From Oscillospiraceae bacterium (GTDB taxonomy: Bacteria > Bacillota > Clostridia > Oscillospirales > Oscillospiraceae): a stretch of 64,000 bases of DNA. Of this stretch, positions 33,519-42,540 are shown piece after piece. The stretch's first letter is position 1, and the number at the start of each line of letters is the position of its first letter. The translations under genes and the position numbers were made by a program. The notes below the pieces were generated by a model, which did not search any database, was not told the origin of the DNA, and worked only from the letters and a program-made list of their open reading frames with translations. Where the stretch lies: NCBI GenBank assembly GCA_910575815.1, contig CAJTFN010000001.1, positions 366,507-430,506 on the forward strand, given 5' to 3'.

Positions 33519-34841
33519 ATGCCGAAAAAACGCCGCCCCAATGCCGTACAGACCCTTGCTTTGAGCTTTGCCCTGCTGATTCTGGCGGGGGCTTGCCTGT
33601 TGTCCCTCCCCCTCTCCTCCCGCAGCGGGGAGAGCATCCCTTGGACCAACGCCATGTTCACGGCGGCCTCGGCCTCTTGCGTCACAGGGCTGACGGTATA
33701 TGACACCGCCACCCAGTTCAGCCCCTTCGGCCAGGTGGTGTTGCTGTGCCTGATTCAGATCGGCGGCCTGGGCTTTGTTACCGCCTCGCTTCCCGCGGCG
33801 CTGCTGACCCGGCGGCGGGTGGGCCTGCGGCAGCGGGCTTTGCTCCAGGACAGCGTGGGCGCCTTGCAGCTGGGGGGCGTGGTGCGGCTGGCCCGGCGGG
33901 CGCTGCTGGTGACGCTTCTGAGCGAGGGCGTGGGAGCGGCGCTGCTGGCGCTGTGGTTCTGTCCCCGGTACGGCCTGGGAAAGGGGCTTTGGATGGCCCT
34001 GTTCCACGCTGTCTCCGCCTTTTGCAACGCGGGCTTTGACCTTCTGGGCACCGGAACGTCCATAACGATGGTGGCGGGAGAGCCCCTGCTGAACGTCGTG
34101 CTGATGGCCCTGATTATATGCGGCGGCCTGGGCTTTCTGGTGTGGGACGACATGCTGACCCATGGGCTCCGCTTCCGCTGCTGGCGGCTGCACTCCAAGA
34201 TGGCGGCCTCCGTCACCGTGAGCCTTTTTGCCGGAGGGGCCCTGGCGTTCTACTTCCTGGAGGCGGACCACGCCTTTGCCGGGGCCTCGGGTCCCGTCCG
34301 GGGACTGATGGCCGCGTTCCAATCGGTGACGGCCCGGACAGCGGGCTTCGCCTCGGTGGATCAGGCCTCCCTGAGTCAGGGCGGCGTGCTGCTGATGCTG
34401 CTTTTGATGTTCGTGGGCGCGGCCTCCGGGTCCACCGGCGGCGGCGTGAAGGTCAATACCTTCGCCGTGCTGCTGTTGAGCGTCCGGGCCAGAATCCGAC
34501 GGCAGGACGATGTGAACGTATTCCGCCGCCGTCTGGACGAGGCGGACATTCACAAGGCCTACTCCACGGCCGGGATGTACCTCACCGGCGCCCTGGCGGG
34601 GTGCATGGTGCTCTGCGTTCAGGGGGTGGACCTTACGGACGCGCTGTACGAAACCGTCTCCGCCATGAGCACCGTGGGTCTCAGCCGGAACCTGACGGCG
34701 TCGCTGCCCCTGCTCTCCAGGTGGACGGTGATTCTGATGATGTTCGCCGGACGGGTGGGGAGCATGTCCGTGGCGATGGCGGTGACCAAGGGCCGGGAGA
34801 AGGGCCTGCGCTACGTGCCGGAGAAAATTTTGATCGGATAA
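33519..34841 (+). CDS. ktrB: Potassium uptake protein KtrB/TrkH, membrane subunit
   Basis: The 440-residue inner-membrane channel-like transporter has four membrane-pore-membrane repeats, each with a selectivity-filter glycine: SCVTGLTVY, CNAGFDLLG, RTAGFASVD and STVGLSRNL. It imports potassium with the cytoplasmic gating ring encoded next. The ATG at 33519 has GGAG eleven bases upstream; a GTG a few codons earlier is possible. Length matches KtrB rather than the longer TrkH. Promoter and structured leader precede it. Confidence 0.95.
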   Translation: MPKKRRPNAVQTLALSFALLILAGACLLSLPLSSRSGESIPWTNAMFTAASASCVTGLTVYDTATQFSPFGQVVLLCLIQIGGLGFVTASLPAALLTRRRVGLRQRALLQDSVGALQLGGVVRLARRALLVTLLSEGVGAALLALWFCPRYGLGKGLWMALFHAVSAFCNAGFDLLGTGTSITMVAGEPLLNVVLMALIICGGLGFLVWDDMLTHGLRFRCWRLHSKMAASVTVSLFAGGALAFYFLEADHAFAGASGPVRGLMAAFQSVTARTAGFASVDQASLSQGGVLLMLLLMFVGAASGSTGGGVKVNTFAVLLLSVRARIRRQDDVNVFRRRLDEADIHKAYSTAGMYLTGALAGCMVLCVQGVDLTDALYETVSAMSTVGLSRNLTASLPLLSRWTVILMMFAGRVGSMSVAMAVTKGREKGLRYVPEKILIG

Positions 34842-34863
34842 TTTGGACAGGAGGACCGCGTCT

Positions 34864-35514
34864 ATGAAATCCTTTTTGGTCATCGGTATGGGCCGCTTCG
34901 GCGTGCATCTGACCCGCTATTTGCTGGAGCTTGGAAACGAGGTCATGGTGCTGGACCGGGACGAGGACAAGGTGGCCCGGGTGGCCGGGCAGGCCACCGC
35001 CGCCTGCGTGGGGGACTGCCAGGACGAACAGGTGCTGGCGTCCCTGGGCGTGCGGGACTTCGACGTCTGCTTCGTCTGCGTCCGGGACGATTTCCAGTGC
35101 TCCCTGGAGGCCACGGCGGCCCTGAAGGAGCTGGGGGCCAAGTTCGTGGTGGCCCGGGCGGACCAGGAGCGGCAGATCAAGTTTTTGCGGAAGATCGGGG
35201 CGGACTTCGTGGTGCATACCGAAATGGACATGGCCCGCCGGGTGGCCACTCGCTTTTCCGCCGAGAACGTCTTTGACTACTTTGAGCTGACCCCCAAGTT
35301 CGCCATCTTCGAGCTGGAGGTTCCCCGGGAGTGGGAGGGCCGCACGGTAATGGAGCTGGAGGTCCGCCGCCGGTACAACGTGAACATTCTGGGGGTGAAG
35401 AGCGGCGACGTGGTGGTGCCCTTGGTGGACCCGAATTACCGCTTCCGGGCGGACGCCCACCTGATCGTGGCCGGGGACAAGGAGGCGGGCATCCGCCTGA
35501 TGAATTTACATTAA
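34864..35514 (+). CDS. ktrA: Potassium uptake gating subunit KtrA/TrkA
   Basis: This 216-residue cytoplasmic RCK protein forms an octameric ring that gates KtrB in response to ATP/ADP and, in many Firmicutes, c-di-AMP. The Rossmann motif GMGRFGVHL begins at residue 8, followed by the acidic strand end VLDRDE; a C-terminal RCK_C domain starts near residue 135. GGAGG precedes the ATG, 22 bases after ktrB. Confidence 0.95.
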   Translation: MKSFLVIGMGRFGVHLTRYLLELGNEVMVLDRDEDKVARVAGQATAACVGDCQDEQVLASLGVRDFDVCFVCVRDDFQCSLEATAALKELGAKFVVARADQERQIKFLRKIGADFVVHTEMDMARRVATRFSAENVFDYFELTPKFAIFELEVPREWEGRTVMELEVRRRYNVNILGVKSGDVVVPLVDPNYRFRADAHLIVAGDKEAGIRLMNLH

Positions 35515-35566
35515 ATGCCGGCATAGGGACCGGGGTTTCTGCGCATGCTTCCTCTGAGGTGATAAT

Positions 35567-35749
35567 ATGGCAGAGGACCGACGCGCGGTGAACAACCTTG
35601 ACGACGGAAAACCCTTTCTCCGGCTGGAGCCGGAGAAGCGGATGTGCCCCATTGTGGACCCGGTCTCCATTTACAAATACCCCTTGGCGACTTCGGAGGA
35701 GATGGGCTTTCGGGTGCTGGACAACTTCCCCGAGGAGCACATTCAATAA
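35567..35749 (+). CDS. Small protein of unknown function downstream of ktrA
   Basis: A 60-residue frame with GAGGTG five to six bases before the ATG. The product (MAEDRRAVNNLDDGKPFLRL and on, with MCPIVDPVSIYKYPLA) is soluble, has one Cys and no known domain. It is 52 bases after ktrA in the same direction and may share its transcript. The ribosome binding site and codon use like that of its neighbours support it being real. Confidence 0.6.
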   Translation: MAEDRRAVNNLDDGKPFLRLEPEKRMCPIVDPVSIYKYPLATSEEMGFRVLDNFPEEHIQ

Positions 35750-35755
35750 AGCGCG

Positions 35756-35790
35756 GAAAAACGCCCCCTCCGGCCTGTCCGGAGGGGGCG
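35756..35790 (-). terminator. Terminator of the threonine aldolase gene
   Basis: GCCCCCTCCGG and CCGGAGGGGGC form an 11-bp stem. The T-run (GTTTTT) is on the minus-strand side, so it serves the minus-strand gene; it may also end the plus-strand transcript. Confidence 0.85.
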
Positions 35791-35804
35791 GAACGCAGCG
35801 GGGT

Positions 35805-36830
35805 TCAGCGGGGGTCGGTGCAGGCGGCCAGATCCCGGAGGAAGTTCTCCACGGCCTGCTCCGGCGTGGCCCAGCTGGTGACCAGACGGATCAGGGTGTG
35901 CCGGTCGTCCACGGCGTGGTCCACCTCGAACTCATAGCCCATGGCCAGAAGCCCCTCCACCACGGCGTTGGGCAGCACGGGGAATTGCTGGTTGGAGGGG
36001 GATTCCACCGGCAGGGAATAGCCCAGGGCGGCGATGCCGTCCCGGAGGCGGAGGGCCAGGCCGTTGGCGTGGCGGGCGGCGTCCAGGAAGGTGCCGTCCT
36101 CCAGAAGGGCCTGGAACTGAACGCCCAATAGGCGGCCCTTGGCCAGCATGGCCCCCCGGCGTTTCATGTACCAGCGGAAATCCGCCCGGGGCCGGGGAAG
36201 AACCAGGGCCTCGCCGAAGAGGGCGCCGTTTTTGGTGCCGCCGATATAAAATGCGTCGGTAAGGGCGGCGTAGTCCCCGAGAGTCAGGTCCGAGCAGGCC
36301 AGAGCGGAGCCCAGCCGGGCCCCGTCCAGGAAGAGGAGGAGGCCGTGGCGGTCGCAGCACTGACGGAGGGCCGTCAGCTCCGCCTTGGAGTAGACGGTGC
36401 CGGTTTCTGTGGTGTTGGAGACGTAGGCCATGGCGGGCTTTACCTGATGCTCGTTGCTGTGGAGCTCGGATACGGACTCGATCATGGCGGGGGTAAGCTT
36501 TCCGTCGGGGCTGGGAACCGTCAGAACCTTCCGCCCCGTGGCCTCCACGGCGCCGGTCTCGTGGACGTGGATGTGGCCGGTGTGGGCGGCGATGACGGCC
36601 TCGTAGGGCTTTGTCAGCGCCTCGATGGTGAGGAGGTTTGCCTGGGTGCCCCCCACCAGGAAGTGGACGTCCGCGTCCGGGGCGGCGCAGAGGACGCGGA
36701 TGAGGTCCGCGGCTTTTTGGCAGCGGGGGTCCAGGCCGTAGCCCTGGGTTTGTTCAAGATTGGTCTCGGTGAGAGCCTTTAAGACCTTGGGATGGGCACC
36801 CTCGCTGTAGTCGTTGCGAAAACTGTACAT
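35805..36830 (-). CDS. ltaE: Low-specificity L-threonine aldolase
   Basis: The 341-residue PLP enzyme cleaves threonine or allo-threonine to glycine and acetaldehyde. Family features are RNDYSEGAHPKVL at the start, FLVGGTQANL, HETGAVEATGRK, LDGARLGSAL and the PLP Lys in YIGGTKNGALFGEA. It stands alone on the minus strand with its own terminator. No nearby gene refines substrate preference. Confidence 0.94.
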   Translation of the reverse strand: MYSFRNDYSEGAHPKVLKALTETNLEQTQGYGLDPRCQKAADLIRVLCAAPDADVHFLVGGTQANLLTIEALTKPYEAVIAAHTGHIHVHETGAVEATGRKVLTVPSPDGKLTPAMIESVSELHSNEHQVKPAMAYVSNTTETGTVYSKAELTALRQCCDRHGLLLFLDGARLGSALACSDLTLGDYAALTDAFYIGGTKNGALFGEALVLPRPRADFRWYMKRRGAMLAKGRLLGVQFQALLEDGTFLDAARHANGLALRLRDGIAALGYSLPVESPSNQQFPVLPNAVVEGLLAMGYEFEVDHAVDDRHTLIRLVTSWATPEQAVENFLRDLAACTDPR

Positions 36831-36991
36831 GGTTGACCTCCAGAAAGTAACAACCGGGCCAGAGAACTGTTACGGAATGTTACAGATTTGATGTTGAAAT
36901 TATAGCGCGAATCTAGTATAAAAACAAGGAACAGGAGAAGAAAATTTTCCCGGCGGCGGGTCCGGGAACTGGGAGCGGGAGGAGATCGGTA

Positions 36992-37483
36992 ATGAAAAAG
37001 AGAGCGGTATGGGTACTGGCGGCGCTGGTTCTGCTGCTGGCCTCCGGCTGCGGCGGGCGGAAGGAGGAGGCCGGGCCGGGATCGGCGGAGGTGTCCGCAA
37101 ACAGCCTGTACGCCTCCATGGCGGAGGAGTGCGGCTGGGAGGAGGACTACATGGCGGACGTGGAGGGGGAGCTGCTGGAGAGCTACTATCCCGGCCTCTC
37201 TGAAATCCCCGCAAAACAGCTGGTCGCCAAGGTTCCCGCCATGAGCTCCGACGTGAACGAGATTGTCCTGATGCAATGCGAGACGGAGGAGGACGCGGAA
37301 AACGCCGCCGCCATCCTCCAGGCCCGCGTCGACGCTCAGGTGGAGGGTGGGGCCTGGTATCCCGAGACCCAGGCCGCCTGGGAGAAGGCCCAGGTGCTGC
37401 GCCGGGGGGCCTATGCCGCCCTCATTGCCTCGGGGGAGTTCCAGGAGAGCCTGGAGGAGCAGTTCAACCAGCAATTTTCGTGA
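36992..37483 (+). CDS. DUF4358 lipoprotein
   Basis: The 163-residue protein has a type II signal peptide (KKRAVWVLAALVLLLASGC) with the lipobox LASGC, so it is an envelope lipoprotein. The mature part follows the DUF4358 pattern: MSSDVNEIVLMQCETEEDAE and an amphipathic C-terminal helix. It is 12 bases upstream of an MBOAT acyltransferase, the usual neighbour of this family, suggesting a helper role in envelope-polymer modification. GGAGGAG precedes the ATG. Confidence 0.85.
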   Translation: MKKRAVWVLAALVLLLASGCGGRKEEAGPGSAEVSANSLYASMAEECGWEEDYMADVEGELLESYYPGLSEIPAKQLVAKVPAMSSDVNEIVLMQCETEEDAENAAAILQARVDAQVEGGAWYPETQAAWEKAQVLRRGAYAALIASGEFQESLEEQFNQQFS

Positions 37484-37495
37484 GGAGAGCGTCCC

Positions 37496-38890
37496 ATGGT
37501 TTTCAGCAGCCTGACGTTTTTATTCGGGTACCTGCCGCTGACGCTGGCACTGTACTTTCTTACGCCGCTCCGGCGGCGTAATTTTATGCTGCTGGTGGTC
37601 AGCCTTTTTTTCTACGGCTGGGGAGAGCCGGTGTACGTGGGGATCATGTTCCTCTCCACCTTCATCGACTACACCCACGGCCTCCTGGTGGAGAAGTACC
37701 GGGAGCGGGACCGGCTGGCCCGGTGGTTCGTGGGGCAGTCGGTGGTGTTCAACCTGCTGCTTCTGGGCTTCTTCAAATACTGGGACTTCCTGGCGGCGAA
37801 CCTGTCCCTGCTTCCCGGGGTGAACCTTCCGAAGCTGGGGCTGCCCCTGCCTCTGGGCATTTCCTTCTTCACCTTCCAGACCATGAGCTACACCATCGAT
37901 GTTTACCGCCGGGACGCGCCGGTCCAGCGGAACATCTTCGACTTCGGGGCCTACGTCACCCTGTTTCCCCAGCTCATCGCCGGACCCATCGTGAAGTACA
38001 AAACCGTGGCGGCGGAGCTGGTGGAGCGGACGGTCACATCCCGGGACTTTGCCGCCGGGGCCTGCCGGTTCACGGTGGGCCTTGCCAAAAAGGTCCTGCT
38101 GGCCAACGCCGCCGGGGCCCTGTGGGAGAGCTGCCTGTCTTCCCAGAGCGCCGGGGCGCTGACGGTGGCCGGGGGTTGGACGGGGCTCTTCGCTTTCGGC
38201 TTCCAGATTTACTTCGATTTTTCCGGATATTCCGACATGGCCATTGGCCTGGGGTGGATTTTGGGCTTCCGGTTTGACGAGAACTTCGACCATCCCTATC
38301 TCTCCACCTCCGTGGGGGAGTTCTGGCGGCGGTGGCACATGTCGCTGACCTCCTGGTTCCGGGAGTATCTGTATTTCCCCTTGGGGGGCAGCCGGGCGGG
38401 GAAGGCCCGGACGCTGCGGAACCTGCTGATCGTTTGGTTCTGCACCGGCTTCTGGCACGGGGCCAGCTGGAATTTCATTCTCTGGGGACTGTACTTCGCC
38501 CTTTGGATTATCCTGGAGCGCTTCGTGCTGAAGGACGTACTGGCTGGAACCCCGGTCTTGGCAAAGCGGGTTTACACCCTGGCTGTGGTATTTGTGGGCT
38601 GGGGCATCTTCGCCATGGAGGATCTAGGGGTTTGCGGGCACTATCTGGCGGTGTGCTTTGGCGGCGGGCCGGCCTGGTCCCCTCTGGACGGGTACCGCCT
38701 GGGAAGCTGGGCCGTGGTTTTGCTGCTGCTGGCCCTGGGCTCTACCACGCTGGCCGTCGATCTGTGGGGAAAGCTCCCGGAACGGGCCCGGCGGGTACTG
38801 GCGCCGGTGCTGATGCTGTTGGGGCTGACCCTTTCCACCGCCTACCTGGTGGACGGCAGCTACAATCCCTTTTTGTATTTTCGGTTCTGA
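37496..38890 (+). CDS. MBOAT O-acyltransferase (AlgI/DltB/PatA type)
   Basis: The 464-residue membrane protein has about ten hydrophobic segments and the family core: FFTFQTMSYTIDVYRRD, FPQLIAGPIVKY, FGFQIYFDFSGYSDMAIG, EFWRRWHMSLTSWFREYLY and FWHGASWNFILWG with the catalytic His. Such proteins move acyl groups, mostly acetyl, across the membrane to an extracellular polymer. The flanking DUF4358 lipoprotein and DHHW protein complete a standard three-gene set. The polymer acceptor is not visible. Confidence 0.93.
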   Translation: MVFSSLTFLFGYLPLTLALYFLTPLRRRNFMLLVVSLFFYGWGEPVYVGIMFLSTFIDYTHGLLVEKYRERDRLARWFVGQSVVFNLLLLGFFKYWDFLAANLSLLPGVNLPKLGLPLPLGISFFTFQTMSYTIDVYRRDAPVQRNIFDFGAYVTLFPQLIAGPIVKYKTVAAELVERTVTSRDFAAGACRFTVGLAKKVLLANAAGALWESCLSSQSAGALTVAGGWTGLFAFGFQIYFDFSGYSDMAIGLGWILGFRFDENFDHPYLSTSVGEFWRRWHMSLTSWFREYLYFPLGGSRAGKARTLRNLLIVWFCTGFWHGASWNFILWGLYFALWIILERFVLKDVLAGTPVLAKRVYTLAVVFVGWGIFAMEDLGVCGHYLAVCFGGGPAWSPLDGYRLGSWAVVLLLLALGSTTLAVDLWGKLPERARRVLAPVLMLLGLTLSTAYLVDGSYNPFLYFRF

Positions 38891-39041
38891 GGGGAACCGG
38901 CCTTGCCCAAAGCGCCTGACCATCCATCTATGAGAATGAAGACCCCGGCTTCCGAACCGGGGGATGCCGGATGGGAGGGAAAAGACCGTCCGAACGGCGT
39001 GCGGCCTTTGGGAATACAGGGCTTAAGAAGGAGGCGTCGGA

Positions 39042-40166
39042 GTGACAACGCGATACAGCCGTTTTCTCGCCGCACTGTTCTGCCTGTTTCTGGGTGGACT
39101 GCTGGTGTGGCATGTCCTTCTGCCGGACCGGGACCGCTCCGAGGTGGAGAACCGGACCTTGAATCAGTTCCCGGCCTTTTCCTGGGAGCGTCTGCGGGAC
39201 GGCAGCTTCACGGAGGGAGTGGAGAGCTACTTCGCCGATCAGTTCCCCTTGCGGGACCAGTGGACGGGATTAAAGGCCCGGACGGAGCAGTTCCTGGGCA
39301 AGCGGGAGTTCAAGGGAGTTTATCTCTGCGGGGATACGCTGATCTCCAAGACAGAGCCCCCCCGGGACGGCCTGGAGAAGAATTTGAGCTATGTGGCCCG
39401 TCTGGCGGAAGGGACGGAGCTTCCGGTGTACCTGGGCCTCATTCCCTCGGCGTCGGAAATCTGGCGGGACCGGCTGCCGGAGGGGGCGGAGAGCTGGGAT
39501 CAGGCGGCCTTCATCGCCCAGGCGGCGGAGCTGGAGGGCGTGAGGCCGGTGGATTTCCTGCCGGCCCTCAGCGCCCGGGCGGGGGAAGACATCTTCTACC
39601 GCGCCGATCACCACTGGACCACCTTGGGAGCCTATTATGGTTACGCCGCCCTGATGGAGGCCCTGGGCCGGGGGGAGGAGGTCCTGGAGGCTGGGGCCTT
39701 CCAGCGGCAGGTCTATCCCCACGCCGACGAGTTTCAGGGGACCTTGTACTCCCAGTCCGGCGTCCATTGGCTGCCGCCGGATACAATCGAGTTCTGGGTG
39801 GAGGACGGCTTTGAGGTCACCTCCTGGAGAGAGGGCACGCCGGAGGCCTCGGCGCTGTACGACCTCTCGAAGCTCCAGACGAAGGACAAATACTCCGCCT
39901 TCCTCGGGGGAAATCAGCCCCTGTGTATACTCCGCAATCCCGAGGGAAAGGGAAAACTGCTGGTGATTCGGGATTCCTATTCCGACGCCTTGGCTCCCTT
40001 TCTGGCCCTGCACTTTGAGGAGGTCCATTTGCTGGATCCCCGGTATTACCGCTATTCCGCGGCGAAGTATGCCCGGGACAATGGACTGGAGGCCATCGCC
40101 GTGGTGTACAGCGTGCCGAATTTCATTACCGATCGGAATCTGGTGCTGCTGACGCAGAAGGGATAG
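39042..40166 (+). CDS. DHHW-family AlgX/AlgJ-like envelope protein
   Basis: The 374-residue protein has an N-terminal signal anchor (residues 7-27) and an SGNH-like extracytoplasmic domain. The naming motif is in [16 protein letters not shown], and [16 protein letters not shown] carries the probable catalytic Ser. Together with the preceding MBOAT protein it should transfer acyl groups to the final acceptor outside the membrane. The start is a GTG with AGGAGG nine bases upstream. A 150-base gap separates it from the MBOAT gene without a clear terminator. Confidence 0.88.
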   Translation: MTTRYSRFLAALFCLFLGGLLVWHVLLPDRDRSEVENRTLNQFPAFSWERLRDGSFTEGVESYFADQFPLRDQWTGLKARTEQFLGKREFKGVYLCGDTLISKTEPPRDGLEKNLSYVARLAEGTELPVYLGLIPSASEIWRDRLPEGAESWDQAAFIAQAAELEGVRPVDFLPALSARAGEDIFYRADHHWTTLGAYYGYAALMEALGRGEEVLEAGAFQRQVYPHADEFQGTLYSQSGVHWLPPDTIEFWVEDGFEVTSWREGTPEASALYDLSKLQTKDKYSAFLGGNQPLCILRNPEGKGKLLVIRDSYSDALAPFLALHFEEVHLLDPRYYRYSAAKYARDNGLEAIAVVYSVPNFITDRNLVLLTQKG

Positions 40167-40196
40167 GGGCGGCCCTAACATGGCCCCCCTCTTCTC

Positions 40197-40225
40197 TTGC
40201 GAAGACCTTCTTTTTCCGCTATAAT
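40197..40225 (+). promoter_or_regulatory. Promoter of fumC
   Basis: TTGCGA (40197-40202) and a consensus TATAAT (40220-40225) are separated by 17 bases. Confidence 0.75.
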
Positions 40226-40264
40226 CAACGCTGCACAACCAAAGAAACGAAAAGGGGAATCGTT

Positions 40265-41626
40265 ATGAATGCCACCCGCATCGAGCACGATACCATGGGC
40301 GAAATTGCCGTTCCGGCGGACCGCCATTGGGGCGCCCAGACCCAGCGGAGCCTGGAGAACTTTAAAATTGGCGGCCAGCGCCAGCCGAAAGAGATCATCA
40401 CCGCCTTTGCCTACCTGAAAGAGGCATGCGCCCAGGCCAACGCCGCCGTGGGCAAGCTGACGGAGAAACAGGCCTCCGCCATTTCCACCGCCTGCGCGGA
40501 AATCCGGGCCGGGAAGTGGGATGGGGAGTTTCCCCTGGTGGTCTGGCAGACCGGTAGCGGCACTCAGACGAATATGAACGTCAACGAGGTCATCGCCCAC
40601 CTGGCGGCGGACCAGGGGACGGCCCTTCATCCGAACGACCATGTCAACGCCTCCCAGTCCTCCAACGACACTTATCCCTCCGCGCTCCACATCGCGGCGG
40701 CCCTGGCCCTGGAGCAGCAGGTGCTGCCGGCGGCGTCCCGGCTGGCGGCGGCGTTCCGGAAGCTGGAGGACGCCTATCCGGACCTCATCCGCATTGGCCG
40801 GACCCACCTTCAGGATGCCACGCCCCTGCGCTTTGCCCAGGAGGTCTCCGGATGGCGGGCCCTGGTGGAGAGCCCCTGTTTGATGCTGGAGACGGCCCAA
40901 AAAGAGCTTTGCCGGCTGGCCATTGGCGGCACCGCCGTGGGCACCGGGCTGAATTCGCCCAAGGGTTACGACGAAATGGTCTGCAAGGCGCTCCGGGACC
41001 TGACGGGCCTGGACTTCCGGCCCGACGGGAACAAGTTCCACGCCCTCACCAGCAAGGACGCCCTGGTTTTCGCCCACGGGGCCCTGAAAGCCCTGGCGGC
41101 GAATTTGATGAAGATCGCCAACGACATCCGCTGGGAGGCCAGCGGTCCCCGCTGCGGCATGGGGGAGCTCCACATTCCGGAAAACGAGCCCGGCAGCTCC
41201 ATCATGCCCGGCAAGGTGAACCCCACCCAGTGCGAGGCCGTTACCATGGTGGCGGTGCAGGTCATGGGAAACGACACCGCCATCGGCTTTGCCGCGTCTC
41301 AGGGGAACTTCCAGCTGAACGTCTTCCTGCCCGTCTCCGCCTATAATTTCCTGCTCTCGGCCAATCTGCTGGCGGAGGCCATGGACTCCTTCCGGGTTCA
41401 CTGCGTGGAGGGAATCACCCCCAATGTGGAGCGGATGGAGGAGAACCTGAACAACTCCCTGATGCTTGTCACCTGCCTGACGCCGAAAATCGGCTATGAG
41501 AAGGCGGCGGAATGCGCCAAGAAGGCCCTGCATGACGGCACGACGTTAAAAGAGGCGGTGCTGTCCTTGAAACTGCTGACGGCGGAGGAGTTTGACGAAA
41601 CCGTCCGGCCGGAAAAGATGGTTTGA
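40265..41626 (+). CDS. fumC: Class II fumarate hydratase
   Basis: The 453-residue iron-independent fumarase interconverts fumarate and malate. The fumarase/aspartase signature [13 protein letters not shown] is intact, with [20 protein letters not shown] and [10 protein letters not shown]. FumC-specific residues support fumarase over aspartase. The gene has its own promoter and terminator. In this metabolism it can recycle the fumarate released by PurB. Confidence 0.96.
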   Translation: MNATRIEHDTMGEIAVPADRHWGAQTQRSLENFKIGGQRQPKEIITAFAYLKEACAQANAAVGKLTEKQASAISTACAEIRAGKWDGEFPLVVWQTGSGTQTNMNVNEVIAHLAADQGTALHPNDHVNASQSSNDTYPSALHIAAALALEQQVLPAASRLAAAFRKLEDAYPDLIRIGRTHLQDATPLRFAQEVSGWRALVESPCLMLETAQKELCRLAIGGTAVGTGLNSPKGYDEMVCKALRDLTGLDFRPDGNKFHALTSKDALVFAHGALKALAANLMKIANDIRWEASGPRCGMGELHIPENEPGSSIMPGKVNPTQCEAVTMVAVQVMGNDTAIGFAASQGNFQLNVFLPVSAYNFLLSANLLAEAMDSFRVHCVEGITPNVERMEENLNNSLMLVTCLTPKIGYEKAAECAKKALHDGTTLKEAVLSLKLLTAEEFDETVRPEKMV

Positions 41627-41702
41627 CCGGAGGCGCCGTAAAAACGAATCAGCGGCGGGAGACCCTTTCGCCTCGCAAACGGGGTTCCCCGCCTTTGACC
41701 AG

Positions 41703-41732
41703 AGAGCGTCCCGGTACCGGGGCGCTCTTTTT
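41703..41732 (+). terminator. Terminator of fumC
   Basis: AGAGCGTCCC pairs with GGGGCGCTCT around GGTACC, followed by TTTT. Confidence 0.85.
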
Positions 41733-41743
41733 AGGGCCTGAAA

Positions 41744-41772
41744 TTGACCGCCGTGGGTTTTTGTGCTATACT
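41744..41772 (+). promoter_or_regulatory. Promoter of the unknown gene at 41832
   Basis: TTGACC (41744-41749) and TATACT (41767-41772) are separated by 17 bases. Confidence 0.65.
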
Positions 41773-41831
41773 GAACTTCCAAAATTCCCTGGATGTGCTC
41801 CTGTTCCGGCGGGCATTTGGGAGAGCCGGCT

Positions 41832-42332
41832 TTGAAGATAGAAAGGGGCATTGCCCTGAGCAAGCCAAAAAGGTGGGGAGTCCTCTCCGTTCCTGGGGTG
41901 GCTGCCTTCACCGTGTGGCACGTCCGGGCAAGCGCGTTTGGGCCCAACACCTTCGGGCCCGGAGAGGAGCTCAAGTACCTGAACGAGTGCTTCGGCCAGG
42001 AAATCACGGTGTTGAAGACCGCCCAGGCGGGCGGGGTCAAAGCGCTGCTCTGCGCGGACGGGGGAGGAAGAACGCCTGGAGACGGGTTCGTGGTGGTGTT
42101 TGAACGGCGGCTCCTGGGCCTGCGCTGGGAACAGACGGGAATGAACCATTTCAGCGGAGAAGGCCTTTGCCACGCCGGGAGCTGGGAGAACGGGAGCCAC
42201 ACCCGCTGCGACGTGGAGGTCTACGGAGGTAACCGGACCGGCGCCTTGGAGGCGGATTACATCCTGGATATTTACCTCCCGGACGGAATCGACAGCCTGC
42301 CCCAGACCCCTCAAATCCACTCCTCCCCGTGA
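41832..42332 (+). CDS. Unrecognised protein with N-terminal membrane anchor
   Basis: A 166-residue protein I cannot place in a family. The N-terminus is basic, then hydrophobic (KRWGVLSVPGVAAFTVWHV), as in a signal anchor, followed by a soluble domain containing EELKYLNECFGQEITVLK and ending DYILDIYLPDG. Export is likely. Start choice is uncertain: a TTG at 41832 has GGGAG eight bases upstream; the earlier ATG at 41793 has no binding site. It has its own promoter and precedes the histidine operon without being part of its pathway. Confidence 0.6.
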   Translation: MKIERGIALSKPKRWGVLSVPGVAAFTVWHVRASAFGPNTFGPGEELKYLNECFGQEITVLKTAQAGGVKALLCADGGGRTPGDGFVVVFERRLLGLRWEQTGMNHFSGEGLCHAGSWENGSHTRCDVEVYGGNRTGALEADYILDIYLPDGIDSLPQTPQIHSSP

Positions 42333-42470
42333 ACCGGCGTCCGGTTGTCCACGGACATGTCTCGCCGCCTCCGGGGCACAGAGATGGCTTCCCGGACTGC
42401 CAAATTCGCAGGGGCGGGGCCACCGCTTTTTGTGGAAAACAGAGATTTTACTATATTATCGAATTAGCGC

Positions 42471-42499
42471 TTTACTATGATAAAATATTGGAGTACACT
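42471..42499 (+). promoter_or_regulatory. Promoter of the histidine operon
   Basis: TTTACT (42471-42476) and TACACT (42494-42499) are separated by 17 bases in an AT-rich stretch. The leader would be only about 35 bases, so no T-box or his leader peptide is present; regulation must be by another means. Confidence 0.5.
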
Positions 42500-42540
42500 G
42501 GGAAGCATCACGGGGCGTCGCCCCAATAAGGAGGAGCTCC

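Noticed and set aside
42333..42540. Histidine T-box or leader peptide before hisZG
   Set aside because: No GGGTGGAACCGCG-type box, no terminator/antiterminator pair and no His-codon run are seen; the leader is only about 35 bases.
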